From positions 1,054,001 through 1,118,000 of the forward strand of contig NW_024104318.1 of the NCBI RefSeq assembly GCF_003945595.2: a stretch of 64,000 nt of DNA, read 5' to 3'. How positions within the stretch are numbered: position 1 is the first letter of the stretch; each line of letters opens with the position of its first letter. The notes beneath the pieces are model-generated. The model worked only from the letters and a program-made list of their open reading frames with translations, searched no databases and was not told where the DNA came from. The DNA is from Pipra filicauda (Eukaryota > Chordata > Aves > Passeriformes > Pipridae). Below, piece by piece: positions 1-13,500 of this stretch. Both the position numbers and the translations under genes were made by a program.

Positions 1-3000
1 TTCAGAACCAATCAAAATAGATGCATTTTGCACAAGTCACAACTGGAATAACTTTATATCTCATATATGGTGAAATATTACTAAAATTTTAATCTTGCTA
101 TAATCTCTTAATGCTACTAGACCGGTAATTGGAACTTCTGATTGAAAACGTGGTTCCAGCAAGCAAGTATATTCCCATCAGGAGGAACAAGAAATCTAGT
201 GACTGTTGAAGTCTCACCTGAAAAAAGAACTGCTACAGCAGTTGGCCAGCAAAAAGCAGTTGTTCAAACTGGGACTAGTCATTCCAGTCAATGCAAATTC
301 TGCATACCAAAAGAAGGATTTATTTTGGAAAACTTCTCTGTCTTTTCTGTGGCTTCATGTTGAATATTCTGGCCCTGTGAAACCACATACTACAGACAAA
401 AATAATGATCTGAAATGACTACTGAAATTACAGTAAGTTGCCCACTGCTATGCCATGCCAGTAAAAACTTATTCATCATTCTACAAGTTCCTTGTCCAAT
501 CTAGTTTTAATTCTATGAACACAATCTCTAATGGTCTGACTGCAGATATTGTCTAATATGTCTAACCAAAAGAGAAATGCATTAGTGGCCTCCTTTTTGT
601 TCTCACCATTTTTATAGCAGCACAAAACCTGACACATCTTATCCCTGATCATGCTTTGAAAGGGCACGTGGGGAAATGCAACAGCGCCATGAATATATGG
701 CATAACAGCAGTTACCTAAGACTATTCTAAGGTAGAGCTGAGACCTGGCAAGCTGAGATGTGGCAAGCAAAATACACTACTAATTTCAATGCCATTAAGG
801 GCTACTTTGGCTGCAAGCAGTATCCCTGTTGGTTAAATCAACATTCTGATGCCATATAGGTATTCTTGAATTATGCTGAGCTTTCAATTTGAAATACATT
901 TCAATTCAAACTAATACAATAATCCCACATTCACTCAGTTTTTAATTTTAATTGCCAGTAATGCAATATTGTACAGCAGAAAACTTACTGTTTATTTGCA
1001 GTTTTACAGTGAACCTTTTCTGGAGTCTGGAATTTTAATATTTTTTCAACTGAGCTCCATATAATATTCCTTCAACTTCTACTTCAAGATAGTGCATATT
1101 TTTTTCTTTTCCTGTCTGACCTCACTGTTTAGAAATACATTTTATTCAATACATGAAATATGTATACAGCTCACACATAAGTACATTTCTAAATCCATAA
1201 GGCTAACCCCTAAAAATTTTAAATTGGGAATACTACTAATTATATTTATTTATGCTTGATTATTTAATGTTGACAACCTAAGGCTGTATTTTTATTAAGC
1301 AAGAAAGCATGTATGGCATAAGAGAATGGCAGGTTTGTTTGGATCACGGAGGGAAAATTCCTGGATTCTATTTTCTGTTCTATGTAACAAGCCACTGCCT
1401 ATGTATTAGGCTGAATGCAGAAGATGAAGGAACCATTTTTTTTATCCCAATCAGATAATTTCTTCTGTGTATTAGAACCAAGCACATCTCTGCACCTTTG
1501 AAAGGCAAGAAATGAAGGCACTGCTTCCTTCCCATCTCAGACCCTGACTAGCTCCAGAGCTTACTCTCTGCATTTGCTCAGTAACATTAAACTACTGTTG
1601 TCCTGAATTTTCATTGTCACAACAGAGAAAGTTCCAAGCAAAAAAAAGCTCAGAATGTGAACCTGACAAATATTTTCTAAACCAGATCTCATTTTGCAAC
1701 CTTAGTTTGGCTCAAATAACAAGCATATTCTAAACCAAAGAATTTTCTTAACATGAAAAGAACATTTCCCATGTTAAGAATGACCCCAGAGGGCAACATG
1801 AAATAACTATGAATGCAAATACAGGAGCACATACTCTGTCTCTCAAGAATATCTCTTCTCAAAAGAATATGGGACATTCCTCCACAGAAAAGGAAATTTA
1901 ATCATAACCGTAACCATCTTTGACCATAGTACAGCATGAGAAATAGTTAATAAGTGGGAAAATCATTAGATGCTTACATTTTTTGTTCCAGATAATGGTA
2001 CTGGAAAACCTTCCTAGTTTGTGTTCTGAGATCTGAGATAAATCTTTCAAAAACTGTGATGTGTGCACATCTTTCTCGAAGGCAAATGCCATCAAGAGCA
2101 TTCAGTAGCCTGTATCATGCTATGTAGTGCTAAGACAATACCTTGCCAAGAAAACTTAAAATCAAAGTAGAAATATTAATGACTCTAGGATCAGATAAAA
2201 ACTGATTGCAGAGTGTGGGCAATATTGCCCAGTACTTCCTCAAATACTGTAAAAAGCATTTCATTATTCATTAGGTTTAACAAGGAAGTCAATAAGACAC
2301 ATCTGTCAATAACCTAAATTATTAGCTGATGACTGGATGATTGTGTATTGGATTGTATGGGGAAAAATGGTAGGTGTTACTGCAGCTAGCCACTGATTCA
2401 ATCTCATTCAGTCAGATTCCTTACAGTATTACAGGTCCTAAGCCTGGGTAGCCTTGCAACATTTAAGATGAAAAGTAAAACTGAAATAATTCTTAATTTT
2501 CAAATAAAACCCCCTTTTTGTAAAGTGCTATTTCTATAGCGTCATTCTTTCATTCACAGCTCATGGCCACTAGATAAGAGCTTAGCCTCTACTGACATGT
2601 TTTCAAACAATATTTCCCAATTACTAAGCTGTGTATGAAAGATGATTCTTCACTTAAAAAAACTTTGGAGGTTTTCTTTTCTTCTCATTAAAAATCAATG
2701 TACAGGAAATTGCTCGAGTTTGTCAGAACAACCACTTCTGTTGCAGCTTAATCATTAGACCTAGCCTACAAGAAAAAGTGCTTTACTACATTTTCCAAGA
2801 AAACAGCTATCTTCTAACCTGTTAGAATTATTTGCTTTGTATCAGTGGCTCTTTTTCACTCTTTTTTTGCTTAAATCACTAGTGGAAACATGCTTGTTTC
2901 AACCTGTTCCCAAATGTGCTGTACTAAGAAACTAATATCTAGAGACAGTAAAGATCACACACTCAATATACCAAACACAAGAAGAAGATGGCTGAGAAAA

Positions 3001-3395
3001 ATATGCTTGTACTGAAGAAGGGAGAATTTAGAATCGTAACGTGTGAGATATGTTTTCCACTTGCCATTATCCTAACGCTACAAGGAAATAGGGAAAACAT
3101 ATTAGTTATAAGCTGCACTTTCAACATGATGAAGAAAATGTTCCATGCATCGCCTAACCCTCTTCTCTCCAAATACTGTTTTTCCTTCATGAACATATGT
3201 GTCTCAAGTGTGAGGGTTTTTTTTTCTTCCCATCTTGATTTTCTTATTTCTTTCTTCAATTGGAATAATTCTAAATTACTGGCAAGCTACCTAAGTCAAA
3301 GAGCAAAAATTAGAAAAGAAAACAAACAAAATAAACAGTGGTACTTTGTTCCTTCAAAGTAAAGAAGTTACCTGGGCCATAAAATACCAAATCAA
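1..3395. other. AT-rich non-coding stretch
   Basis: Long unique-looking AT-rich DNA without a recognisable gene, RNA or transposon. Open frames on either strand are at most about 124 codons (2988-3362) and are overlapped by an antisense frame of similar quality, as expected by chance. T and A runs are short. I see no promoter, CpG island or splice-framed exon. Confidence 0.6.
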
Positions 3396-3875
3396 GGCAG
3401 GAAAACGCCCTAAGCAGCCACAATCCTTTAATTGCGGGTCAAGCTACACATTACCTGTAAATTTGTAAACCTAATGAATGGTCAGTGATTGGTATTATTG
3501 AGGCAGAATGCACTTCATTGAAATATTCAGTGTCTCATATCAGTGTCACACACCACAGCATTAATGGGATCAAGATGCAACAATAATAGTTTCCATGACA
3601 ATGCAGCACATGTGTTCAGCAGCACCTCCCTGGGTAAACAGTAATCCTTCAGAAAAACAAGAAGGTCATTACAGCAACTTGTCAAATCAATGCAGAGAGT
3701 GTCTGAGCCGATTAAGGCGTCTTCTCTCAGCTCTGACATGGTGTCAATAGTACTGGGCCACTAGTGCTCAGTCAGATGACTGAAGTGAAATGCCCATCAG
3801 TCAGGGAGCTGAGGTGGACTAATGATTCCCTGTGCTGCCTATTAGAACTACATGACAACTCAATCCTGTTTGCTT
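3396..3875. other. candidate conserved non-coding block
   Basis: This interval has higher complexity than its surroundings: few homopolymers, mixed composition, several CpGs retained (aaaacgcc, attgcggg, gccgatt, aaggcgtc) and many short motifs typical of developmental enhancers (TTAATTG, GTAAACA, TAATGAT, TGACA). It holds no frame longer than 70 codons. The reading as conserved regulatory DNA rests on texture only. It could equally be ordinary unique sequence. Confidence 0.25.
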
Positions 3876-3901
3876 AAAAAAAAAAAAAAAAAAAAAAAAA
3901 A
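3876..3901 (+). repeat. poly(A) tract, 26 A
   Basis: An uninterrupted run of 26 A, the longest homopolymer in the window. It could be the tail of a retrocopy. However, no AATAAA lies in the preceding 60 bases, the upstream sequence matches no family I know, and I see no flanking target-site duplication. A plain A-microsatellite is the simpler call. Confidence 0.85.
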
Positions 3902-6900
3902 GAAATGACCTTGTTGCTTTGTTTGAAGCTGAATTAAATTGACAACAGCAGCTAATCTTTACCTAGGGCGATTAACAGAATTAAAGTACAACAACAAAGG
4001 CACACAAGGTTTTATGTTTTATATTCTTAGTTTGATAAAGCTTGCAGTCTACTAGGGTCTTTACAATCAAGTACAATGTAAACATGTATTCCCAGCCAAG
4101 CTATATTTGAATGGATTTGAATTAATCTATTTGTAAGAGAACACTATTTTTAAGTGAGCAAATGTCCATGGTCTAACTACAGTAATAAACAGCCAGTTGT
4201 TTAAAAAAAACCAACCATAACTGAAGGAAATGTTCAAAGTAAATGTTTAAGGGAAAAAACAACAGTTGTGGGTGCTACTCCAGGTAAGGAAAATATAAAG
4301 TCAATATGAACGTTACTTTAAAGATGCTTTAGGGCTGTAGCTTTTAGTGTGAATATGTAGTGCCACAGTATGTCCCCCAAAATGCAGGGCTACAGTATGT
4401 ACCTAATTATTTTATAGCTATAATGAAAATGTTTAAGAAATAATCAGGACAAAGCAAACTTGTACAAGCATGTAGGTATACATGTTTTTCACTTGAGGCC
4501 ATTCTAAAATGATAAGCCTGATGAAAGTCCTCATGCCCACATCATGTTTCTCAGCAGTTTATCAGTTTACATTAGTGACCTACTCAATCAAGAGGAAGAC
4601 AGAAGTGATGAGGAGGAAAGAAGAATCCTGGGTAGAATGATTTATCTATGTTAAAGAGAAAATCTCAGCTGTTACTAAAACTACTAGATTATCTTTCTTT
4701 ATTCCCCTCATTCACATGTTGCTTTGAAGACATACTTTTACCTACGACATTGGCAACAGAGTTGAGTTGACTTCAACCTGTGAGATTTCTGAGAAATACA
4801 CATCGCACCACTGAGCTTGAGTTGTGGATTGCACTGAAGAAAAGGACAAAGAAACATGCAGCTGTCCAAATTCTTTTCACTGAAGCCTCAAAACCCAGCA
4901 AAGTCACAGCTAATTGATGTTGATGGACTTTGAAACAAAACCTCATTTCAAGAGCACACATCAGATGATGTGAATGAGAATAAAACAGGTTCGTATCTAC
5001 AGAAAATCTACCACAAAAATATGATACAAAGCCTGCAGAAAACCTGCTACAGAGCAATAAGCATGATGAGGACAAAGGGGATTTATGTTTACCAAGATAT
5101 AAGTCATTGGAAGGACTAAATAGCTCAAGGGACTGGTACTGAGTTTGAAAGCTTTTCACCTCTTAGTATCAAACTCAAATCTAGCCCCAAGCTGTAGCTA
5201 TTGAAGGTCATTATCATCCAGTGCGTGTTCAATACTGTGAAAACAGCCCAATTCTCACTGGACAGGGAGTCACATTTCAAAGACAGTAGCATTTCTGAGG
5301 TTCATTAGAACCCATAATTTTGGTTTCAGCATAAAGCACTTTATCAGCTGCCGAGCATCGTGCATTCCAGAGGCTGACAGATCAGACAGGGAAAGTTTGC
5401 AGTTCTGCCACAGTGATGGCTGTGCTGCATGCAACAGAGGACTTTTATCGCTATGTCTCAAATCTAGCACAAGTTAGAAAATATAGAATACATTTAGATA
5501 TTTCAGTGCTTGATTCTCATTTTATTCAATAGGCAGAGAAAATTTTAAAACAGTTGCTCACTTACACAATCTCAAATAGGAAAAGACAGCCTTCTAAGAG
5601 TGAATTCCAAGTAACATTTGCAGTGGAAGCAAGCCTTAGACAGGAAATACACACAAGCTTAGACCTTCCCCTGAAGTTGTCATTCTGGGCTCTAAACAAT
5701 TTATTAGTGGTGTATCATATGCAGTCATATGTGCAGTGTTTACTTCAGATCTTTCAATATCAGTTTTTATATAGTGTATTTCTCCGCACCAGCTGACAAT
5801 TGCACTCTTACCTTGGTTAGTTTATGTTGCACAAAAGGTTCACATCAGTGTTCGTTATTTTACCTAACTGGGTAAAGTGCATAGATATCAGTAAGTCTCT
5901 GCAGTTTGCTTTCAGGCAAAGTAAAACTCTGTTATTCAAGGCGAAATTTAACATTGTAACATGAAACTTCCATTGATATAGATAACCATACATTACTATT
6001 TTGATATAATAGAATCAGAGATGCTTTGTACAAAAGATTCTTTGGATAGAATCATAGATCTTTATATATACTCTGTCCATGGTGTTCCAGCATGCTCTGC
6101 TGAAGTTTGACAAAATAAAGCAAACACTATTCCTTTTGTCCCTGGTGGCAGCCTATGTGATAGGTACTAGATCTATACAACCCAATAGCAAGAATTAAAA
6201 AGTATTAAGGTCTTACACAGGGGAATGATTTAATTGTTGTTTGTTAATCAACCTGACCATGTTTCACTAATCTTGAATTATTTCTAATCTGACAGTACAC
6301 ACACAGATGAGAAAGGACACTGGGAAAAGAGAGGATTTTATATATTAATTCTGAAATGTCACTAAGAGCTGCCTCATTCTGTATGATGATTGAAGTTTCA
6401 TTTCAAGTTAGCCAAAAATAATGAGGTAAAATGATCTATTTCTACAGTCAAATTAAAGCTGACATGACGGTAGACCATTTTAAAAGGAAAAAAAAGAAGC
6501 AAACAAACCAAAATTTCAACAACTGAAAAAAGAAAGCTGATTTTCTTAAAATTAAGTGATATTTTCCCATTAAGCATTAGCTCGTAGAAGACAGAAACTT
6601 TTATTTTTGATACCACACGTATCTTGAAAGACAATTAAGAAGAGGCATTTCTTTCTGGTTTCTAACAAGCATGGATAACATCAAATTTGAGTAATTTCCT
6701 GATTGTGAGGCAGGTAGTTCATAATTATCAGTGATGACAATTACTGTCTCTATCAGGAGACAATGTTTAATTTTAATTTTAATTCAAATGGTGCCCTCAC
6801 CAGCTAGAAGAAATAGTGAGAAAAGATATATAGCTTTTCTGACATTCGTGTATAGGATAAAGCTTGCAATTATTAGTAAACTATCCCCTCGTAGATCAAA

Positions 6901-7266
6901 CAGAAACTAAAAAACAAAGGAATTTTTAAAGAATGCCTGTTGGAGAGGAATCTAGTGAGCAATGTGTCTCTTGGCATAATGCTTTACATATGCTTATTTA
7001 AAGTTCTTATTAAAGTATTGCTGCTAGTTAAAATATTAAAATTAATAAAAAAAGTAATCTGTAGTACATAATTCCTCCAAAGCCACAACTGATACTTTAA
7101 GGGTGACATCCTATCTTACAAAAAAATAAACCTTTGCTGGCTAAATTTAAAATTAGTTGTTTGGTGCAAAGCAAAACTTTATTTTGAAGGCAGAATCCGA
7201 GGGTATTAGTATATGTCTTCTTTAAAATCTTGAATTAATTTTGGAGGTTTAAATAGTCTTAGCAAA
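3902..7266. other. AT-rich non-coding stretch
   Basis: No gene or transposon recognised. The longest frame is 128 codons on the minus strand (4773-5159), with no domain and a composition expected by chance. A sub-stretch at about 5230-5470 is less AT-rich and retains CpGs (gccgagcatcgtgc). The phrase tagaatcatagatc near 6048 recalls a CR1 tail, but no CR1 body adjoins it. Confidence 0.55.
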
Positions 7267-8320
7267 AATCATAGAGTCACAGAATAAATCAGGTTGGAAG
7301 TTTGGGTGAACCTGGTCTAATCTCCCTGCTCAAGAAGGGTCATCCTAGAGCATGTTGCACAGAATTGTGTCCAGATGGTTCTTGAATATCTCTAGTGAGA
7401 TCACCCTCCCTGGGTGATCTGTTCCAGTGCGCAGTCACCCGCACAGTAAAGAAGTTCTTCCTCATGTCCAGGTGGAACTTCCTGTGCACCAGTTTCTGCC
7501 CGTTGCCTTTTGTCCTATTGCTCAGCACCACTGAGCAGAGCCTGGTCCATCCTCTTGGCACCCTCCCTTCAGACACTCACAAACATTGATGAGGTCCCCT
7601 CTCAGTCATCTCTTCTCGAGGCAGAAGAAGGCCCAGCTCCCTCAGCCTGTCCTTGTAAGAGAGACACTTCAATCTCTTGATCATCCTTGTCACCCTTCAC
7701 TGAACCCACTCCAGGAGCTCCATGATTCTCTTGTACTTGGGGAGCCCAGATCTCGACACAGCACTGCAGATGTGGCCTCACTAGGGCTGAGCAGAGCGGC
7801 AGGATCACCTCCCTTGACCTACTGGCAATACTCTTTCTAATGCACTCCAGGATACCATCAGCCTTCTGTGCCAGAAGGGCACAGGTTCTGGCTCATACAC
7901 AGCTCGTTGTCCACCAGGACTCCCAGGTCCTTCCTTCTCTGCAGAGCTGCTTTCCAGCAGGTCAGCCCACAGCCTGTACTGGTACCAGAGGTTACTCTTC
8001 TCCAGGTGCAGGACCTTGCATTTGCCTTTGTTGAATTTCAGACAGTTCTTCTCTGTCCATTTCTCCAAGATGTTGAGGTCCTTCTGAAGGGCAGTACAGC
8101 ACTTGGGAGTATCGGCCACTCCTCCCTTGTGTCACCAGCAAACTTGCTGAGGAAGCATCTGTCCCTTCATCCAAGTCACTAATGAAAAAGTTAAACAATA
8201 CTGGGCCTAGTATTGACCCTTGGGAAAACACCACTAGTGACAGGCCTTCAACCAAACCCAACTGACTTCAACTTTCTGGGATCTGCTGTTCAGCCAGTTC
8301 TCAATCGTTTTGAGTATATT
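7267..8320 (-). mobile_element. CR1 LINE, 5'-truncated, reversed, with broken reverse transcriptase
   Basis: Non-LTR retrotransposon of the CR1 family, about 1.05 kb. On the minus strand the 3' end is at 7267, where the plus strand reads aatcatagagtcacagaa, the reversed CR1 octamer tail followed by the usual GGTTGGAAG stretch. Minus-strand frames carry CR1 ORF2 remains. Near 8261-8160 the block QGSILGPVLFN-F-ISDLDEG is the conserved palm segment of the reverse transcriptase. Near 8110-7990 lie the KFNKGKCKVLHL and QYRLWADLLESSSAEK blocks that follow it. The catalytic FADD box appears as FAGD, so one aspartate is lost, and a frame change follows at once before GVADTP. Stops and further frame breaks occur towards the 3' end. 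The 5' part of the element is absent, the normal result of incomplete target-primed reverse transcription. This is a dead copy. The exact 5' boundary, somewhere near 8307-8330, is uncertain. Confidence 0.95.
7805..8261 (-). pseudogene. CR1 ORF2 reverse transcriptase remnant
   Basis: Two overlapping minus-strand frames (about 8261-7992 and 8119-7805) together cover the second half of the CR1 reverse transcriptase palm and the following thumb-side blocks. Visible landmarks are QGSILGPVLFN, SDLDEG, a mutated FAGD in place of FADD, CLKFNKGKCKVLHLE and LLESSSAEK. The shift between frames falls between FAGDT and GVADTP. The endonuclease domain and ORF1 are not present. There is no initiation context, because the start codons used by the frames are internal. 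The fragment cannot encode an active polymerase. Confidence 0.9.
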
Positions 8321-10461
8321 ATTGCTCCAGAAAGTCAATTTTAGACTTATATTTCAGACATGTCACTTTGTACCTTGAAATTACAGAACAAGGTCCCTAA
8401 ACAATCATTTTCTTTAAACACATGTATAATTGTCTATGTGTGTGTGAGTATCTAATAATCTCTTTTAGCAGGGTTCTCTATAATTAAAACAAACAGATTT
8501 TATCAACAGGTAGCATATTTTTTTTTAAGTAATTTACAATTTTTTTTTTTTTAAGTATCCTTTCAGGAAGTTTGCAAAAAAGAGTGACCTAACAAGACAA
8601 AAAGGTAGCCTAAGGTTCTCATCAACTTCATATTCAACCTAAATGACATGCTACATGTAGCCACCTTCAACACCTCAAAATTGATGTTTAAGAATCAGAA
8701 GAATTACAGCATCTCCTTTGTCCTAGCAGAGTGCATCTAAAGTTCAAAAGGAAAAATTTGTTTCTTCACTGAAAGAGGGTGAAAAAATCATACCTGATCT
8801 ATCTTGATGGTTTTTGTATGACATAATTTAACCTATCAACATCCTGGGTTTAGCCACGTAAAGACGATATAAGCTAATAAATAAAACAATAAAAAGATGA
8901 CACAAGGAAGTCTCTGATGCATATAAAGGTGCATCTTCATCCTTCACAGCTTCCAACTTTGCTTAGAGGAGAAACTGTATCAGTTTCAATGTAGTGAAAT
9001 GGTTCAAAGACAACCAAGTACTATCTCACGGATTAATTTGGACTGTTTTCATGACCATCAACGCTCCTTACTGACTGTCCATGCAACAAGAAGGAAAGAC
9101 TATCTCAATAACTACCTGTTATGATTAAAATTCTTTGAGCTATGGGGTCTGGAACCCAAAATGTGACTCATCAACATTAGAACAATAATGTTGAAATTTC
9201 ACACAGTGCCGGGTTTCTTCCTTAATGTATGGTTAATGCTCCTGAGACATTTCAACACCATCAGTCATTTGGTAGGTGGAGGGTGGGGAAGTCTACAGAA
9301 GCAATTATTTTATTAATTCTGCTTCACAGCAAAATGGTAGTTCCAATGAATTTTATTAAAACAGAAGCCCTCCGAAGGAAGAGGAAATTTACTCAAGAAT
9401 TTGTTTTCATGAGTTCTTCGGAGTACAAATTCAAATACAAGGTTAATGTCTTCTGTGGAAACAGAATGTAAACTACATTATATGTCAACAGTGAGTGAAA
9501 GGATTGCTGGAAATGGAGATCAACTTATGAGCTTATGAATAGTGATGACAAGAGGAACACTTCACACTCATAAATGGTCTTCAGACTGTTGTAGGCACTG
9601 AAGAATTAAGATTTTTAAACAGACATTCAAATTTCTGTGAATCTTCAAGAGTTCTGCTAAAGACAGTAAAGAAATTACAGACTTGTAATGACAGAAGTGT
9701 ATTGTATCTCTTATGTGGGTGTACTAGGGGCACGAGTCTTATGTTAAAAAACTTAAAAATGAAGTCACTAGTGTCAACAATTTTCTGCATATGTGAGCTT
9801 AAGACGCTGTTTTACAAATTTTACTCTCCATAATAAATCCTCCTATGCTCCCATAGGATATGATGTAATGGACAATAGTGTTCATGAAATCATGTAACCC
9901 AAAGGGAATCATAACAGAGAACTTGTTAAGCATCGGCAAGGTTTTGAATGACTGTAATTAAATAACCTACTTCTCCTCTTGTGTTCCACCATGACAGCTG
10001 AGGTCAGCTGCAACATTCGAGTCCCTAAACATAAATGTCAAGGGATGTTGACAGGAAATTCTCAGCAAAAGCCCTTCACCTCTGGAATTTACTTCTCTTA
10101 TTATAGCATTGATAGAGCCCAGGCCAGTAGAGCAAGGCCTTTTTCATAATACTTCCCAAAAGAGCCATGAAGATGCCTTTTAAATATCCTATTGTGACTA
10201 ATTAGTTACTTAAGAGCACTAAATTAAATAAGAAATCATATTCTGACATACGTGGCTAGAAACACAGCTTTTTTTTTTTTAATCCATCAAAAATCACTCA
10301 GAATCTGTACATTAAGGAGTTGAATGGAAGGATGGCTGAAAACACAACAGATACACAATGTTTACATCTGTAATGAGAAAAGCAAAGAAAATGTACAGTA
10401 ATGAGGGGTAATTTAGAGAATAATCGAAGTAATATTGTAATGACTACAACTAGCATATCAT
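8321..10461. other. non-coding stretch, T/A-rich
   Basis: No gene or identifiable transposon. T-rich runs lie at about 8519-8552. The part at about 9880-10230 is of higher complexity and contains an AGCTGAGGTCAGCTG near-palindrome and retained CpGs. It could be conserved non-coding sequence, but this cannot be judged without an alignment. Confidence 0.5.
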
Positions 10462-10509
10462 GCCTGAAGGGAAATATCCTGAAGGGATATCTTGCCTAAA
10501 GGGATATGG
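10462..10509 (+). repeat. minisatellite, three 16-bp units
   Basis: Three consecutive 16-base units: gcctgaagggaaatat, cctgaagggatatctt and gcctaaagggatatgg. They share the core CCTGAAGGGATAT with a few substitutions. Short tandem duplication with divergence, no coding frame. Confidence 0.8.
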
Positions 10510-13500
10510 TCTATACCACAAAAGCTTGGAGCCATTGAAACCCCTAGAGAAAGATGATAATGGCTGTACATAAAGTATAATTTATTTACAATTTGAGGAA
10601 GGCTTCCATCAAGTCCCTAATGACAGCCTTACTAGTTAGATTAAAAGCTGTGCTGATTCTGATAAAGGCACGAAGTCAATAAAGTAGGCAAAAGGAGTCT
10701 GCAATACAAGGAGAAAATGGATGTTGCATAGTAGGCAAGAATAGAAATAGAAACCTGGGGAGCAACATAGACTTTTTAAAAATATATATTAAAAGAACTC
10801 TCAATACATAATCTCATGGCAGCAGACAGATTGTAGTGAGTACTCATAAGGAAGCATGATCTAATGTGGCTCTAACAGCTCTATTATCTGGAAAATATTG
10901 AGAGACTATTATAGAGATCCATCTATATACCTTTTTTAGCATTTTATTATCACTCACTGTTTGCTTTTGTTTTTCCTTTCATGGGAAAAGGAAACTGAAG
11001 GGCCTTTCAGGAATAGAAGTCTTCTAGCTATTTTGCAATGCCTCTGAACAAATGAGACATCTATCAACAAATACTTGTGTAAGGATAAAAGAAGGAGAAA
11101 TTTTAGAACTGCTGAAAAGAACAATATACTACATGGAATAAATAGCAATAACAGAACAGTGAAAAATAGTGTGCAAATTTTATTTTTGTAAGAAATTAGT
11201 CTTTTGTCTTTTAGTAATGTAAATCAGGAGATAATCCACTGGTGTAAAAGTAGTGAATAAAAAGGAAGTCACCACCATCAAATCCAGATTTGTAAAAGGT
11301 TGCTACGACACCAAAAGAGAAAAATTGCCACCTGCTTCACAGAAATTGGTAGAGTTCGTATTAAACTGTGCTTATTTCTTGTCACAGCACTGCAACATTT
11401 TGAACATGCAAATCCCACCAATGCTGTCCCGCAATCAGCTCTGCATGGTGTTCAAAGTCACTCTGAATAAGTATTGACATTTTAAACCCACGCCCTGCTT
11501 TCACAGTAATCCTAATTCTATGTCGTTACATATTTTTTATTCTTGTTTAAAGGTATATCGTGAGATGTTTACAGAGGCCATTAAAAATAATAAAAATTTT
11601 AAAAATGCGTGAAACATGGTATAAGCAGGGTTTTTTCAATATACCATGATTTTATAAATGTAAACACAGTTATTGCAAACTACACTACAGCTACAGCCAA
11701 TTCAACTGGACTCGTGGAATATTTAAGACCCAAAATCTAATAGCCAGATTGCTCTGCAGATCACACCCACAAAGGGGATATTTTTGAGATTAAAAAAATG
11801 TATTTTTACACTCATAGGTTGTATCAAAATTCCTACGGCTTGTGGAATTAAATAGTTCAAAAAATTAATTGATTAGAAGAGAACAAACAAGGTTTCCATT
11901 CATGGTTTTGTTTTAGTTTTTGACAACAATCAGCAAGGGCAAACTTTACCTACCCACTCTACAGTATAAATCCTGCAGAGAGGCTGGAACTGAAAGCTTA
12001 CTCCTCCTGCCTCATGTGACAGCTAAACCTCAGAGCCGAAGGATCATGTTCACTGAGTCCACCAACAAATCTCTAGTTCTTTTATGCAAAATGGGTGGTG
12101 TATCCTTCAGTGCAGGAGGATACCTACAGGCTAGAAAATCCTAAGGACTAAGGCCTAGGAGGCACTGGTAAGGAACCAGCAAGCCCTGTGGAGGTGGAAA
12201 TACTAGGTTTGAAGCTCTATCTTCCCATTTGGGATGCATATAATTTTGAAGGCAAGCTCTTACTTTACAACCCAGAAACCTTACAGAGATACAGGTATCT
12301 TTCATGAAGATATGCATACTCCTTATGGAGGTGCACATCTCCATGTTAAGTCAGGCACTCCTCTCCTCCGAATTTCCTATACTTTGTGTTTCCACTCTGT
12401 GGGGGACCTGCTAAAGGTGTCACAATGAAATTCTTAAAATCTCTCATGCATTTAGTAGAGAATTTAGAGATCTCACTTAAGGCTCTCAACACTAGTCTAA
12501 GAAGGAGGCACCAAAGATTTAATACATAACTATAGTATACAGCCTATACTCATTTATGAATTTAGTCTAGTCCCTCAAAAATATAAGCAGGATTTGAAAA
12601 CCTAAGGTGTTCAAATGTCTACATCTTGACAATTTTTTCCTTGAGCAGTCAGTAAATTTGAGATAGAAAAATGTCAAAGGATGGCCTAAGGGACAGAAAA
12701 TTGTGGGTGTTTAGCAGGAGCTGTAGCAATCAGTCTCTATGAGGAAAATAGCATAGATCTTTGTTGCTTTTTCCAGTAAGGTTTTAGTCACAAAACAAAG
12801 CAGAACCATCAATTTAGAATTATAAGCAGCTTCAAAAGAAAAAGCGGCATGATAAGACAAAGAGGAGTTTGTTCACAGGTAAATAAACAAGCTGGAAATA
12901 CCCACCCTCGTTCTGAAATTCAGAAAATAGAGAGCATGAAGGAGATTTGGGTTTCAGGGGAAAGAAATGTAAATGAAATATTGACTTCTAGGGATAGTAG
13001 AAAAAGACATAGCACAGATAGTCTAGCTATCACATGTCTAGGACTTCTTCACTCATGAATGCAGTCTTTGGGAGCAGTAAGACAGCAGGAAACAAGGGAG
13101 ACATTTATTTGAAGCTGTAAAAATTGGGAATAAGAAATACTGTAATCTTGAACATCCATCAGAGCATAATTGCTGTTTTCCACTTAGTAGCAAAGTATGA
13201 CTTTCCAAGGACTGCTGGAAGTACCAACATTTCACAAGGACAGCTCTGATGATGAGCGATGGTCCTGGTGTCCTAGTAAGAAGCTTTAATATCTTTTTTT
13301 CTCGCCTTCCCTTCATCCCTTGCAATGCCATGCTGCCAGTTATAAAAGCTTGGTGTAATCCCCAGAGTTTATAGAGAAAGTGCATTAGATGTAAGGAGGG
13401 CAAGGCAGACATTGGCTTTGGCAGTTTGTGTGAACTGATGAAAAGCAGCAGCTAACTCCCTCAATGGACCAAGAGAAATGCGTTCCCCTTTTGAATCACT

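Noticed and set aside
4773..5159. 128-codon minus-strand frame
   Set aside because: No domain, an AT-biased random composition rich in S, F, C and L, no splice or promoter context. A chance frame.
6048..6062. tagaatcatagatc, resembling a CR1 octamer tail
   Set aside because: No CR1 body adjoins it on either side. A word this short is expected by chance.
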